Positions 34,888 to 46,199 of a stretch of DNA of 64,000 nucleotides are shown in pieces. The translations under genes and the position numbers were made by a program. Source of the stretch: Pagrus major (taxonomy: Eukaryota; Chordata; Actinopteri; Spariformes; Sparidae); assembly GCF_040436345.1 (NCBI RefSeq), contig NC_133232.1:29017315-29081314 (forward strand). The letters run 5' to 3'. Each line of letters opens with the position of its first letter. Position 1 is the first letter of the stretch. The notes below the pieces were generated by a model. It did no database searches. It was not told the DNA's origin and worked only from the letters and a program-made list of their open reading frames with translations.

Positions 34888-37850
34888 TTAATATCCACCA
34901 CCTGCGAGGTCCAGCAGTGACCCAGCAGCCTCCTGGGCCTCGGCATCGAGCTGAAGGATCTCCACAGTCTCCAGGTCCAGCTCAGTGTCACCCGGCAGCA
35001 CCAGGTACTCGTGAGACTGGTAATAGTGTAACTCGATGTACCCGCTGTCTGACAGGGGGTCCTTCTCCATCTCCTCACAGACCTCCTCCTGCTGGTAATC
35101 AACCGACTCCATGGTGACGAGTTCCTCGTGATCTGGGGTCAAAGGGCACGGTGGGTTTTCGGAGAAAGTGGGGTTGCCATGGGTCAAGGTTTGGGGTGAG
35201 GACGTAGAGAGGAGGAGGGTGTGAGAAAGAGGATCTGCAGGAGGAAGAAACAATAAACGCAGGAAATGACAGATCAGAGGGTGGAAGCGGAAAGTGAGAC
35301 ATTAATATTAATGGCTTGTTTTCATACAGGCTGGCTGAACAGCCACTTGTCAGATTGTTCAGCGAACAGCGGTCCATATAGCACATAGGCTCGGAAAAAA
35401 AACGAGGGCACATAAAGGGGACGAAGCTAGGCTATTGCTGGGCTACCGAGGTAATAGAAAGCTGTTGCCATGACAACAGGACACAAACACAGGAACAATG
35501 CTGCATGCTGAGAAAGCTGCAGAGCGGTATAAAAGCTGCAGGTAATAAAAGTGTCACAGAGAGCTGTTACTCCGTCGGTAAAATATTGTAGACTGAAATA
35601 AACTCATAAAATGTCAATTATGCGAGTTCTTGTGCTAATTAAGCGACATGAGCCTGTTGTGAGTCTCCTCATCACCATCACTAACCTGAGATTTCAAAAG
35701 AGTCACACACTGCAGGCACCCCGAATTCAGCTTCTTCCAACCTGCAGACAACATAGGAAAAATAGACAGTGACATAAATACAGTGTCTGTCGTTTGTTAA
35801 AAATATACCTCAGTAAGAGAGCAGCATTGAAATGTTAAATTATTCAGACACACCTGGCCCACTACACACAAATTAGGTCGTACTGCTCTGGTTAGGAGGC
35901 AACCCGGACCAAAATAGCGACTGTTTTAACAGCAAAACAAACCCACTCAACACATGAATACCCACAAATTCTCACTCAAGTAATATTTTGTCAGGCTGCA
36001 ACTAATGATTATTTATCTATAGAAAAAGAAAATATTGTATGATGACCCAAGGAAAAGTCCTCACATTTACATGTCTTATTCAACCATAGTGTAAAATCCA
36101 ATGATATTCAATTTACATTGATTTAAAACACAGTGAAAAGCAGCTAATTTTTTCAATTAATCAAAGTAAAAAAGCAAAAGACAAACTTTTTTTTTGCTCT
36201 GATTTATCATTCTTCATTAATATAAATTGCACAGTGTAATAGCTGTAGATAAATGACACTATTAACCTCGCTTTCGCGATGCTATTCGGTCTGCAACTGG
36301 GCTCAATTTTTCCTGGAAAAATTAAGGTTGACTAACAGCACAAAGAAAACCCGTCTGCTATCGCTCAACCAAAACAGGAAGAGGCATTGTTTTACCCGGT
36401 CGCTGTCCCCAGGTAACGGTGGAACAACTGGAATAACTGTGGAAACTCTTCACTGCAAAAGAAAAAGAATCCCAATGAGGGAGAGTGATAGAAACAACAG
36501 TGAACAGACGGGTATTCACCCGATGGAGAGCACCGGTGTTGTGTCAAAGTCTGTTCCCTTGCTGATATGTGTTTTCCCCTCTTACCATCAGGACTTGAGT
36601 ACAGTTTAGATCCGGCATTCGTTCTACTAGATTAATCAGTAACAAAACTTTCTGGAGGAAGATGGCTCATTGTTGAGTCTCATCATCCACAGGACTGACA
36701 CTAACTCAAAGCGTCAGTGTTTGACGACAAACTATTTTTCTCCAGGACGTTACACTTTGTGCTTTTAGTATGTATATAATAGTCAGTTAGACTCTGGATT
36801 TTCTAGAGTTAAAGATGAATAAAAAAATCATTATTTGTTGTGGCCCTGTTGCACACATAAACTGTGTGATTGTACTCACAGTGCAGGCTTGTTGATCAGG
36901 TTGCTGTTGGTGCTGTGATAACTGTGGGTCTTCTTCAGCACCTCGAGGAGTGCCGGCCGATACTCTGGACACACACACCACAGCGATCCCTTCCCTACGG
37001 ACTGAAACAAATACACAAAGCCACTTGAAGCATTCAGACTTAACCAACTCTGACACATTAGACCACATAACAAGTATAACACATGCAGAGTACATTATAA
37101 CAATTTCCCTGGAGGGTTGTTTAATTGATTACAGAGCGGCACATCTGGAGACTCCAGATGTGCTGCCCAAGGACATTTCAGCGTGTCCTATAAATTACCA
37201 CAGTCTCTTTACTCACTACATGACCCGGTTGCTGTTAATGTGGTAGACGTGAGTCATGCCCCCACCTGGCTCTTGTCCCTCTGGAGGCGGCGGAAGCTCT
37301 TGCTCAGGGACAGGTTGTGTCTAACAGAGTTCCTCCAGCCTCCAGTGGCTGTCCTGTAGTAAGGGAAATTGTTCACAATCCATTCGTAGATATCTTTCAC
37401 CGGAAGCCTCTTGTCAGGTGAATCTTCTATTGCCATGAAAATCAGGCTGCTGAAGGAGTACGGTGGTTTGGACAAGGCAGGAGGAAGAGGATGGGTAGGT
37501 TGCTGAGGCAGCTGTGTCATTTTGGGAAGGGGCTGCAGTGGCAGCAGGTTGCCCCGCTGATGCAGCCAGTTGAGGCAGGTCAGGTCATCCTGGTCAGATA
37601 TGTTTGCCGGGCTGAGGTGCTGTATGTTTTGTCCTTCGAGGCACTGAGAGGCTGTGCAGTGTGAGAGAGGGGAGGAAGAGTGAACAGACTCCGCTGTGGC
37701 TGGAGAGAGTGAAGCAGGGGACGGGGGGAATGAGGTAGGGGAAAGTGGGAGTGAGCAGGTCTGCTGTGGCGAGGAGGAGAAAGGCAGGGACCCTCCAAAA
37801 GGGGAAGGACATGGTGACGAGGGTGGCAGTGTGTGAGAGCTACTATCCAT
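34888..37850 (-). CDS. Forkhead transcription factor of the FOXN2/FOXN3 group
   Basis: Four coding exons give 369 residues: 37266-37850, 36880-37001, 35686-35741 and 34888-35234, summing to 370 codons. A Ser/Pro-rich N-terminus leads to LTCLNWLH (90-97), a motif found before the forkhead in FOXN2 and FOXN3. The forkhead domain spans about 127-220 and includes [19 protein letters not shown], the recognition helix [13 protein letters not shown] (174-186) and [14 protein letters not shown] across the first intron. The C-terminus keeps two group motifs, [12 protein letters not shown] and [11 protein letters not shown]. It is shorter than human FOXN2 or FOXN3 (over 430 residues), because the region between forkhead and tail is compressed. 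It should bind FHL-type forkhead sites and probably represses transcription, as FOXN3 does. Which paralogue it is cannot be decided by eye. A 5' UTR acceptor lies just right of 37897 and a possible upstream exon near 39407. Confidence 0.88.
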
Positions 37851-38535
37851 CTCTCTCCCAGGAAGAAACTTCCAGGATCATTCAGCTGTGTGACGCCTGA
37901 AAGATATGACAGAAATCAATCAAAGTTACAGCTGTAAGGACTGATAAATGTGAGTCAGGATTAAAAGTGAACAAGTCAGTTTTATTTCAAATATTGTATC
38001 TGATCTGGACATTCATGCATAGAAATTCATGATACATACAGGTGTAATAACTCACTCACTTTTTCTGCTACTGTTTTGCTTTGCTTGTTTGTCATACTGC
38101 TTGTTTGTATTGTCGAAGTATTCATGCCCTTGCTATGTGCCTGTTGCTTGTGTGCTAGATTGTATATCACTATGCCTGTGTCGTGTACTTGTATGTAAGT
38201 AGTGTCTGTGTTATAATTTGTGGATGTGTACTGTTGCTTTTTTAACCTTTCATGCTTTATTTTTAGCCCCTTACTCACCTTCCCCCAAGAGACTTTGCCC
38301 TTTGCCAGCTTGCCATTGTAAAATAAAAATGTGTTTCCTAATGACTTGTCTGTTTATACAAACATCAAATTAAGATAAAAACATCTATATAGCCCAAAAT
38401 CACATCTGCCTCACTCAAAAGGGTTTACAATCTGTAAAGCATAAAACAACCTGAGGAAATAATCCTCATCCAGGATGGACAGAAATACAAAATGTCTCCT
38501 ATAGAGCATTTTCTAGTAGATGGAAAAAACAATTA

Positions 38536-38945
38536 TTACTCTTTTATTCTGAAGGAATAGCAAACCAAACTTTAAAAACAAGCCTTCCTTTCAAAATAAA
38601 GTCAATAATTCAAACTTGCAGGTTAACTACTCCAGTACATTAACAATAACAATAGTGACAAAAGGCCACACTATAAGTATTTTTGCTTTTTCTATCCATT
38701 TTATTTTGAAGGAATTGTAAACCAACTTTAAAAACTAACATACCTTTCAAAATAAAACCAATAATTCAAACATGCATGTTAGCTGCTCCAGTACATTAAC
38801 AACAACAATAATGACACAAGGTCACACTGTAAGCATGTTTTATTGTCTCTAACCCTCATTTCTGAAAGAATAGTAAATAAAATGTAAATACTACCTTTCC
38901 AAAATAAAACAAGCAGGTTAACTACTCCAGGTCCATTTAAACTAC
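38536..38945. repeat. Tandem repeat with about 157-bp unit, roughly 2.6 copies
   Basis: The block TGAAGGAATAG, CAAACC, CTTTCAAAATAAA, AATAATTCAAAC, GGTTAACTACTCCAGTACAT recurs at offsets 38551, 38708 and 38864 with spacings of 157 and 156 bases. The copies are diverged by substitutions and small gaps, and the last is truncated. It lies in the 5' intron of the forkhead gene. No coding content. Confidence 0.8.
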
Positions 38946-39379
38946 AAAGACTAAACTAAAAGACTAAAAGAGACTAAAAGAAAAAATGGTTGGTTGATTC
39001 AGTTAAATGTTAGCTACCCGTTCCCCTCTGATGAACATCCACTAAACGTGCAAAGTCCAGTATGTGTACCGTTCACCTACAGGACCATGTTTTAGCTAAT
39101 GAACACAAAGCGTGTCCGGCAGACAGGTGCATAGAAAGTCATTGTGGTGAAGGTACGCTGGCATCGACTCGATTAAAAGCAATAAAGCAGCCTAATGAAA
39201 GACTTATTGTGTGTTTAATCTAATTTATAAGGCTCTGTCAGTGTGTATGTGATGCCACATGGCTCTACAACACAGTCCAGAGGGCAAATGGCGGAACAAT
39301 ATAAAGTTTCATTTAGTGCAGAAAGCCGCCTTTTCTCCTCACAGGTGACACTCGGTGCCGTTAGCTCGTCTTTTTAAAA

Positions 39380-39660
39380 AGCCCAGTGTCAACTATCCAC
39401 TCACCGGATTATCAAACGGTGCTTCTGGCTCGGTCCAGAGCTCCTTCAACGTCCCAAAAACAAGTTAAAAAGCGAGATTCTGGTGTTCAGGAGTCAGAAT
39501 CGGGTCGGACGCCTCTCCCTCCGTGTTCTGTTGCCGTCCGAGGTCTCCATGGAAACCAAAAGGACGCTCTGCAGTGTGCACGCTCGCGGGCGCGCTCCCG
39601 AGCCCAGCGTACAGTCTCATACCAGGCAGCAGAGAAACAGTGCTTAGACACAGAGGGGCA
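39380..39660 (-). promoter_or_regulatory. Likely promoter / first noncoding exon of the forkhead gene
   Basis: A local CpG-rich island. On the minus strand it contains GATAATCCG before GTGAGTGG at about 39407, a good donor that could splice to the acceptor CTTTCAG next to 37897. The start site is unknown. The trinucleotide run at 39663 lies just upstream. Confidence 0.35.
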
Positions 39661-39662
39661 GG

Positions 39663-39699
<37 letters not shown>
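39663..39699. repeat. (ACA)n trinucleotide microsatellite
   Basis: About 12 AAC units. Frames through it give poly-Gln, poly-Asn and, on the other strand, poly-Leu, and no protein is claimed. Confidence 0.9.
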
Positions 39700-39700
<1 letters not shown>

Positions 39701-39976
39701 CAAGAGCAAAATACCTCAGTAAGTATTAAGTAATCAAGTAGTAATAGTAGTAAAGTGGTGGGTAGTAAAAATAAAGATGTCATGTTGAAATATTACTTTG
39801 GTAAAAGTGAAAGTCACCCATAATAAACTAAACTAAATGTACTTGAGTATCAAAAGTACAAGGCAAAACATTCCTATATTTACATGCAGTGATGGAAAGT
39901 ACTATACTTCAGTACAATTTCTATGTTGTTGCACTTGAGGATTTTCCATTTCCTGTTTCTCTATACATGCTATACA

Positions 39977-40125
39977 TACACTACTCAAAATTCGTTATTG
40001 GTGCATGTGTCGCATTATTTTTGAGGACCAGAAATATTCACAAAACACAAAATAAAACATTCAGATGTCACAGAATAAACACTCAAGTGACACACTAAAA
40101 TATGCCGTTATTTTTGAGTAGTGTA
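39977..40125. mobile_element. Short MITE with TACACTACTCAAAA ends
   Basis: TACACTACTCAAAA at the left is matched by TTTTTGAGTAGTGTA at the right, giving a 149-base element with terminal inverted repeats flanked by TA. This is the layout of Tc1/mariner-type non-autonomous elements. A truncated relative begins at 61750. Noncoding. Confidence 0.7.
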
Positions 40126-40273
40126 TTGTACTTTTTTACTCCACTACATGTATTTGATAACTTTTAGTTACTAGTTACTTTGCAGATTACTTACAGAAGT
40201 AGCTCTTTGCTCAGAACAAGAGTCTCAAAAAGTCCCACAAACTGTTGAAGTTGAATGCACAAAGCTAAATATA

Positions 40274-40279
40274 TTTATT
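40274..40279 (-). terminator. Candidate poly(A) signal for yif1a
   Basis: TTTATT on the plus strand gives AATAAA on the minus strand, 530 bases after the yif1a stop codon. Confidence 0.45.
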
Positions 40280-40812
40280 TTTTTTCTACAAAAAATCCAA
40301 ACATTGTCATGCTTTGTCAAATGTAGATAAATAAAATCCAGGATTCACAAGGGAAGGGGAGATAATGCAGAAATATTACCATACCAGACACGTGGCACTC
40401 ATATCGTGTGTGTACTGAGTGTTTCAGTCTGCGTGGTTTTGTACTGTGTGGTGTGAATGAAGGAAAAGCACGTCTGGGAACATTATATAAAAAGGAAACT
40501 TTGTGATTAAACAAAAGCCACAATGAAAGCCCTTGTTTTCAAAGTTAGGTGGCCAAAAATAAGCATTTGTCATTGTTACTGTACACTCATGGTGAGACGT
40601 TTTCTGTGCCACACTTTGTGGTTGAATCACTGAAACCGTTGCATTGCGAACATGTCCATCTGACAAGCTCAACACACGCTGCATTTCAACACTGCTTACA
40701 TATGTTTTGAGTTTACTGACAAAAGAGCATATAAAGGCAGGTGTACAAACACTCGACAACCACATATTTGGGTCCAATACGCTTGGACTTCTGGTTATTA
40801 AATGCCTCACGG

Positions 40813-43800
40813 TCACCTGATCAAGTGAGAGGTTAACCAGTATATAATGATTGGCTGAAAGAGTGCAGTCGCCACAGTTATATAAAGGCGGAGGTGAGGT
40901 TTGGCACTTGATCCAGTTCCCATGGAGTCCGAGGAGAGAGAGGTGAGGATCTTCATCTTCAGAGATCGAACCTGCAAAGACGGAAACATTTTAAAACCTG
41001 CAATTCAGGCTAAAACTTATAATATGCAAGTTACACAGCAGACAAATTCAACATTTTAGGAAATAGGCACATTCACTAAATATGACGCTAGAGCAAACAG
41101 CTGGTTAGCTTAGCTTAGACAAGAAACGCTAGCCTTGTTCTGTCTAAAGGTAACAAAATAAGTGCACTTATGTGGATTATGTAAGAACTGGCCACCTGAC
41201 GTATTCATACTCCAAACAACTAGGGGGCAGCGTATCAACAGAGTAACCACTAACTGCTGTTAACTGTAGCTGCCATTAGCCAGTTAGCTCAGGTAGCTGT
41301 GCAGCTAGTGATCCCATTAGCTTACTCTGCCTGGACCGAGAGCTTGGAGCACTGGGGGAGTATTGGTTCTTGTCCAGGAACGACAACTCCCCGGAAAAGT
41401 AAGGTTCATTTGTGATCCAGTCAGGTTGGCAGCCTGGCACCACGTTCGCCTGCTTTCACATCTTTTCTAGACTAAATGTTTGAATAAAGTTACATTCGGT
41501 CCTGTGTTGCTGTTATTTGTGACTCTGAGGAAAAACAGACACGGTCCAGTTGTCTTTCCAACAGCGGAGCCAACAATAACACTTGGAAACACTGGAGGGC
41601 GGGGAGGGTTGTCTGTGGCCACTTTAAAGACAGCACTGTAAATGTTTACACACCTTATCATATGTATATGAATTAGCTGGCCCCTTTTCTTTGTGTATTC
41701 TGTCTGTTTGTTATTATTCACTTTTCAACCCCACAGGGAGAAACTGAAACTAAATATGTACGTATCTGACCTACTTATGGGGTGTAATTTATTATAATTA
41801 CATAGGCAATCAGCACCTTTTCTAAAATATACCACACTGAAGACACACTTTACTGCTCCGGAGAGGAAATTCAAACGATCATCTTATTAATGGGCACAGT
41901 ATTATTCTCGTGATGTACTGAGAAACCCATTATACGAGCACACAATCTTGTCTATCTTGTTTATACACAACATAAATGTTATAAACACAGTGGACGATGT
42001 CAATAAGGGCTGAAATACTTACAATGAAGAACATAAGGGCACAAGAGGACCAGGCGAGGGCCACATAATAACCATCACTGCCGAACAGTAAGCCACACAA
42101 CATTGTGAAGATCATCCTAGAGGAGAAGAAGCATAAAATATACAGAATTAATACTAAACAAAAAGTTGGAGCTCTGGTCTAAATCTAACCATTACACTGA
42201 ATTATATACATTTTAAGTCTAACATGACATTTACCCAACATATTTGTATCCACTGTAGGCGATGAGATCGAAGGTTGAGAGGTCACTGTGCACCGTCAGC
42301 AGGTACAAACTCAACAACATCACCAAGACCTCGATGATGACCCACACGAGGGCAGTGCTGGCACACAGTCCAAGAACCTCTGGGCTGAACCTTCACACAA
42401 AGATAACACACACACACTCATTCAACTTTTGATAGGAATTTATTTACCGTGAGTCATAAAACAAATTAGATAAGGAGGAATTACTCACCTCTTTTGAATA
42501 CCGAGGGCCATTCCAGCAAGTAAAATGTAGGTAATGAAAGCCATCGCTTAAAGAAAAAAAAAAAAAGTACACATAAGAGATTACACAGGATCCAGAAATG
42601 CTGTTTTTGATTATTATCTTAGGAAACTTACTTGGTATGTAAAGATCAGGTGCATTCACATCCTGTCTTGGAGGCAGCGGAGTGTCCCGATGGTACCGAA
42701 CTTCCCAATCCTACCAAGTTCACATAAATACACCATGAATCATCCTGCAGAGTCTTCAGTGTTATATACAACTACAGAGAGAAGTGAAGTGCCAAGGGGC
42801 CAAACATTTACAGTCCCCGTCTGACCTGTACAGCTTGGAACGTTAAAACAATGCACTTCTTATTTTCACTTTGTTCATTAGTTTTCACAATTGAAAAATA
42901 ATGTGCACACAAAAGTGTAGGAACACAACACGACCTTTTCAGTCTGAGAAGGAGTGTCGGCTTGATTTTTGTAATTTCTCTCTGCTTAAACAACCCTGGG
43001 TTAAAACTGGAATGAGGAAAGGGACGCACTCGGCTCAGAGGCCACCAGTCGATTGAGTCGGGTTTAGACGATCGCAATAAGAAAGTGAAAAGACGGAAAC
43101 AAATGAAGTGTCTATCTCTCACTACTTTCTGACTTCTGTACCCTGTCGGTGGTACTCAGACCCATTAGTTCAAACTGAAAGCTTAAACCTTAAGAAACGC
43201 CTCCAAAATGTGTGGTTTCAATTTTTAAAAACCCTGAGTAATTTCCAAAAAGTCAGAGCACTGTGTTGTTTAGCAAACATCAAGGCCTCCACACACCAAG
43301 TAAAATTTTTCTGTGAAGCAGAAACCTTCCATGCTGAATCGGATGCGTTTATTATTCTTTCTGTTTCTGTTGCGAAAAATTGAAAACAAAACAAGAGCAA
43401 GTTCAGTCTGACCTGCTGATAAAAGGAACTGCGGGAATTATCCCGATCACTTCCAGGTGCAAACTGGAACCTCGCGTGAAAAAGAAAGACCACCAATTTC
43501 TAAGAAGCAGTCTTCAATTTCCAAAGAAAAAAAGGGACTTGGTTTGTAAAGGCCTTCACTCAAACAGGAAAAACCAGTTCGTTCCGACTAATTCGGCTGT
43601 GGATGTGGTGGATTTGCAGAATCAGCAGGTTGATGTTTGTGTGGATTAACTCAAAATAAACTACAGTGTCCATGTTAATGGTAATGAGGGAACATGTCAC
43701 CCAGTTTACGAGAACAGAGGAGGTCTATGGCAGAGGGGAAGTGTTATATCAGGGATCGACTATGTAGAAAAATACTTGTGAGAAGGGTCAAGTGTTGATT

Positions 43801-45714
43801 TTGTTATATTCATAGTATTTACCAACAGTAAGACAAACATAGAATATCACCAGTCTTTAAGTAAACCACATCTATGAGGAACATTACAACCAAACTGTGA
43901 TGGTCGTGTCCTACGAAGCAGCAAGTTGCATAACATTTAAGGTCAATCAGTGAATACTCTGTGAGCCTGGTCTGGTGAGGAGAGTTTGCACTTCGTGTAG
44001 TTTGAACATTATCAGGGCACAGAACGTTTGGAGCGGCATCTTTACTCATAATCTGAATAAGAGCGTGAGAATTTACTGAGCTCGATGTGTTTTCATATCC
44101 ACACGGGCAATCACAGCATTATGATGGTCATAAGTAAAGCTGGAGAAGTGATTAAGCAGCTGATTATCTTGTTTGCGTGGTTGAATATATGATACTAGTT
44201 TCACTATCAGGCAGCCTTCAGACTATTAAATGTTTGTGTCGTGCCGTACGTTGATGTAGGACAAAGCCTGATGGGATGCACGGCTCTGATTACCTGATGT
44301 GTGTACGGGAACAGGAGGATCATAAGCTTCTTCAATACATATCTGGTGTCGACGGCAAAGAAGTATTTCAGCTTGTTCATCGACATGAACCTGCTGATCT
44401 GAAAGGCAAAGAAAGCGCACACATTAACGTCAACAGATGAGGGCCGACAGTCTGCCAAAGCCAATAAAACACAGCTGAGTCATAGTCATTTCTAAAGAAG
44501 GCGTTGCCTGCCCTCAGGGCTGTGCATCATTTTGGCTTGACACCCAGTCTACGTACTTTGAAACACCTGTATCAATGTTACCAATCCAGTAGAGCAACAT
44601 CAGTTGTATAAATGTCCAAGAAGATGGATCAGGAAGAATGATTTGCTTCACTGAAAACCTGACAACCCTTACACATCAAAGTTTCAGCTGTGAAAAGGCT
44701 CTGGATGGGACTTAAGGAGGATCGGAGTGTAGTTTTTAATGTATTTGAGTTGACTGCACTCCTGATTAGATCCTTTCATTACACATTAAGACTCTGTCTG
44801 TAGCTGTGTAGACACAACACAACCTGTATTTACAACTGTCAACTTGTGATTGAATCACTCAAGACACATCTGGAGCATGACCTTATTCATAGTAGGTGAC
44901 TGGGTTGACAGCCCGTCAGTATCATTCATCATCTCTGGAGGAATACCCTGCTTCTCCTCACCTCTTTGTTTACCATGTCCTTTCCCTGGTTGGCTAACGA
45001 GGAGCCGTACATCATTGCAGCGTTGGCCATCGGGTCGGTAAACAGGTTGTTCACCCCCGGACCTCCCTGCATGTCATTTGTGGGCGCGCCCATGTTGTAG
45101 CCAGGAGTGTAGTACGCTTGACTGTTCATGGCCGGCGCTGCTCCGGAGCTGGTGTCATCGAACAGGACGGAGTCGGCTGTGGGGGGAGCCGCACGGGCTC
45201 TCGGTTTAGCTGCTGAACGACACAGACGCAACAGAGTAAACACATGGTATCTGAACATGTTTGTCAACAATATCTAATATAAACACAGACTGAAATCCAC
45301 CTTAAACTGTTAATATTGTGAATCCTATTACTTAAGACACTCCGACCATCTCTAAGCAAGGGAGAAAGACTAATTTCACTACAATAACAACAATAAAAAG
45401 TATTTGTAATTTGTAACAAGATACTTTCTGATGCATTTGTGCCATTTTTAATAGGTTCAATTCTTAAAAGGCAATACATAAATGAGTTTAGATTTATTTA
45501 CTGGTATATTAAGAGTGCATTACTCTTATTTATCATCTCACCAGTCATGTGACAGGTATGTTTGGCCCTGTGTCTCGCTCTAGTTAGAAAATAGGAAGTA
45601 GACACTATGGGTGGGTATTTTGCGAACATTTTGCACAACAACTAATAACTGATGGTAACACGGTGATTCACACGTTCACTCACTTGCTCGGTACCCGTGA
45701 TGTGGCAGGTCCAT
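40813..45714 (-). CDS. yif1a: YIF1A, ER-Golgi trafficking membrane protein
   Basis: Eight exons join to 310 codons (309 residues): 45684-45714, 44962-45209, 44294-44398, 42632-42710, 42489-42546, 42235-42390, 42023-42116 and 40813-40971. The cytosolic N-terminus contains the family block [20 protein letters not shown], followed by [16 protein letters not shown] and FPYTHQDWEVRY. The C-terminal half has about five membrane segments, including [19 protein letters not shown], a long helix ending [24 protein letters not shown] and the final [15 protein letters not shown]. Length and order match human YIF1A (293 residues). YIF1A pairs with YIPF5-type proteins in early Golgi and ER-exit membranes and has been linked to VAPB and dendrite growth. 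The acceptor of exon 2 is CAGCAG, so splicing may add or drop one residue. The A form (YIF1A) fits better than YIF1B, but this was judged from memory. Confidence 0.92.
41062..41170 (+). mobile_element. Partial copy of the GCTTAGC inverted-repeat element
   Basis: TTTTAGGAAATAGGCACATT, GGTTAGCTTAGCTTAG and TTGTTCTGTCTAAAGGTAAC follow the order of the common fish element seen at 3793. Only the left half is present. It lies in the last yif1a intron and is followed directly by copy 2 of the TAGC-rich repeat. Confidence 0.45.
41184..41380 (+). repeat. Dispersed TAGC-rich repeat, copy 2
   Basis: Matches copy 1 at 5724 through GGCCACCTG, AGAGTAACCACTAAC, CCAGTTAGCTCAGGTAGCTG and GGGGGAGTATTGGTTC. 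Unlike copy 1 it includes GGGGGCAGCGTATC, which is shared with copy 3. It sits in yif1a intron 7. Confidence 0.6.
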
Positions 45715-46199
45715 TGTGACGCTCGCTGACGTTAGCTTAAAATAAAAAAAAAAACAATCACACGTTAGCTAACTTACATTTCAGCTTGTTTAACGCTAAG
45801 TTAAGCTAATTCACCTGTGTCAGAAAGCTGAACTTATCACGGTGATGTTACGCTACAGCTAACACTGGTAGCATTAAATTACACTTAATATCAGTGAGCG
45901 ACTGGCTTGAAACACTTTCACGCTAATACCTGCTAGCTACCTTGCTAACCTACATCTCAACTTAACCACTGTTGCTCCCAGCTGAAGCTAGCTACCTAGC
46001 TAGGCGAGCTAAGTTAATAACATCACATTTTTCCGACTAAAACACCGAGGAGCCGCACAGGTGATAACAACATACTCATAAGTAGCATTTCAAATGGCCA
46101 CACGAGTTGTCTAAAGGATAATGTTTAGATTACGAAGTGAATAACGAGCATAATGAGCACTCACCTACACGGCTAACGCTGTTAGCTAGCTACGTGGCT

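Noticed and set aside
39386-39733. Frames with poly-Asn, poly-Gln and poly-Leu runs
   Set aside because: The runs come from the (ACA)n microsatellite next to the forkhead-gene promoter. There is no family match and no splice context.
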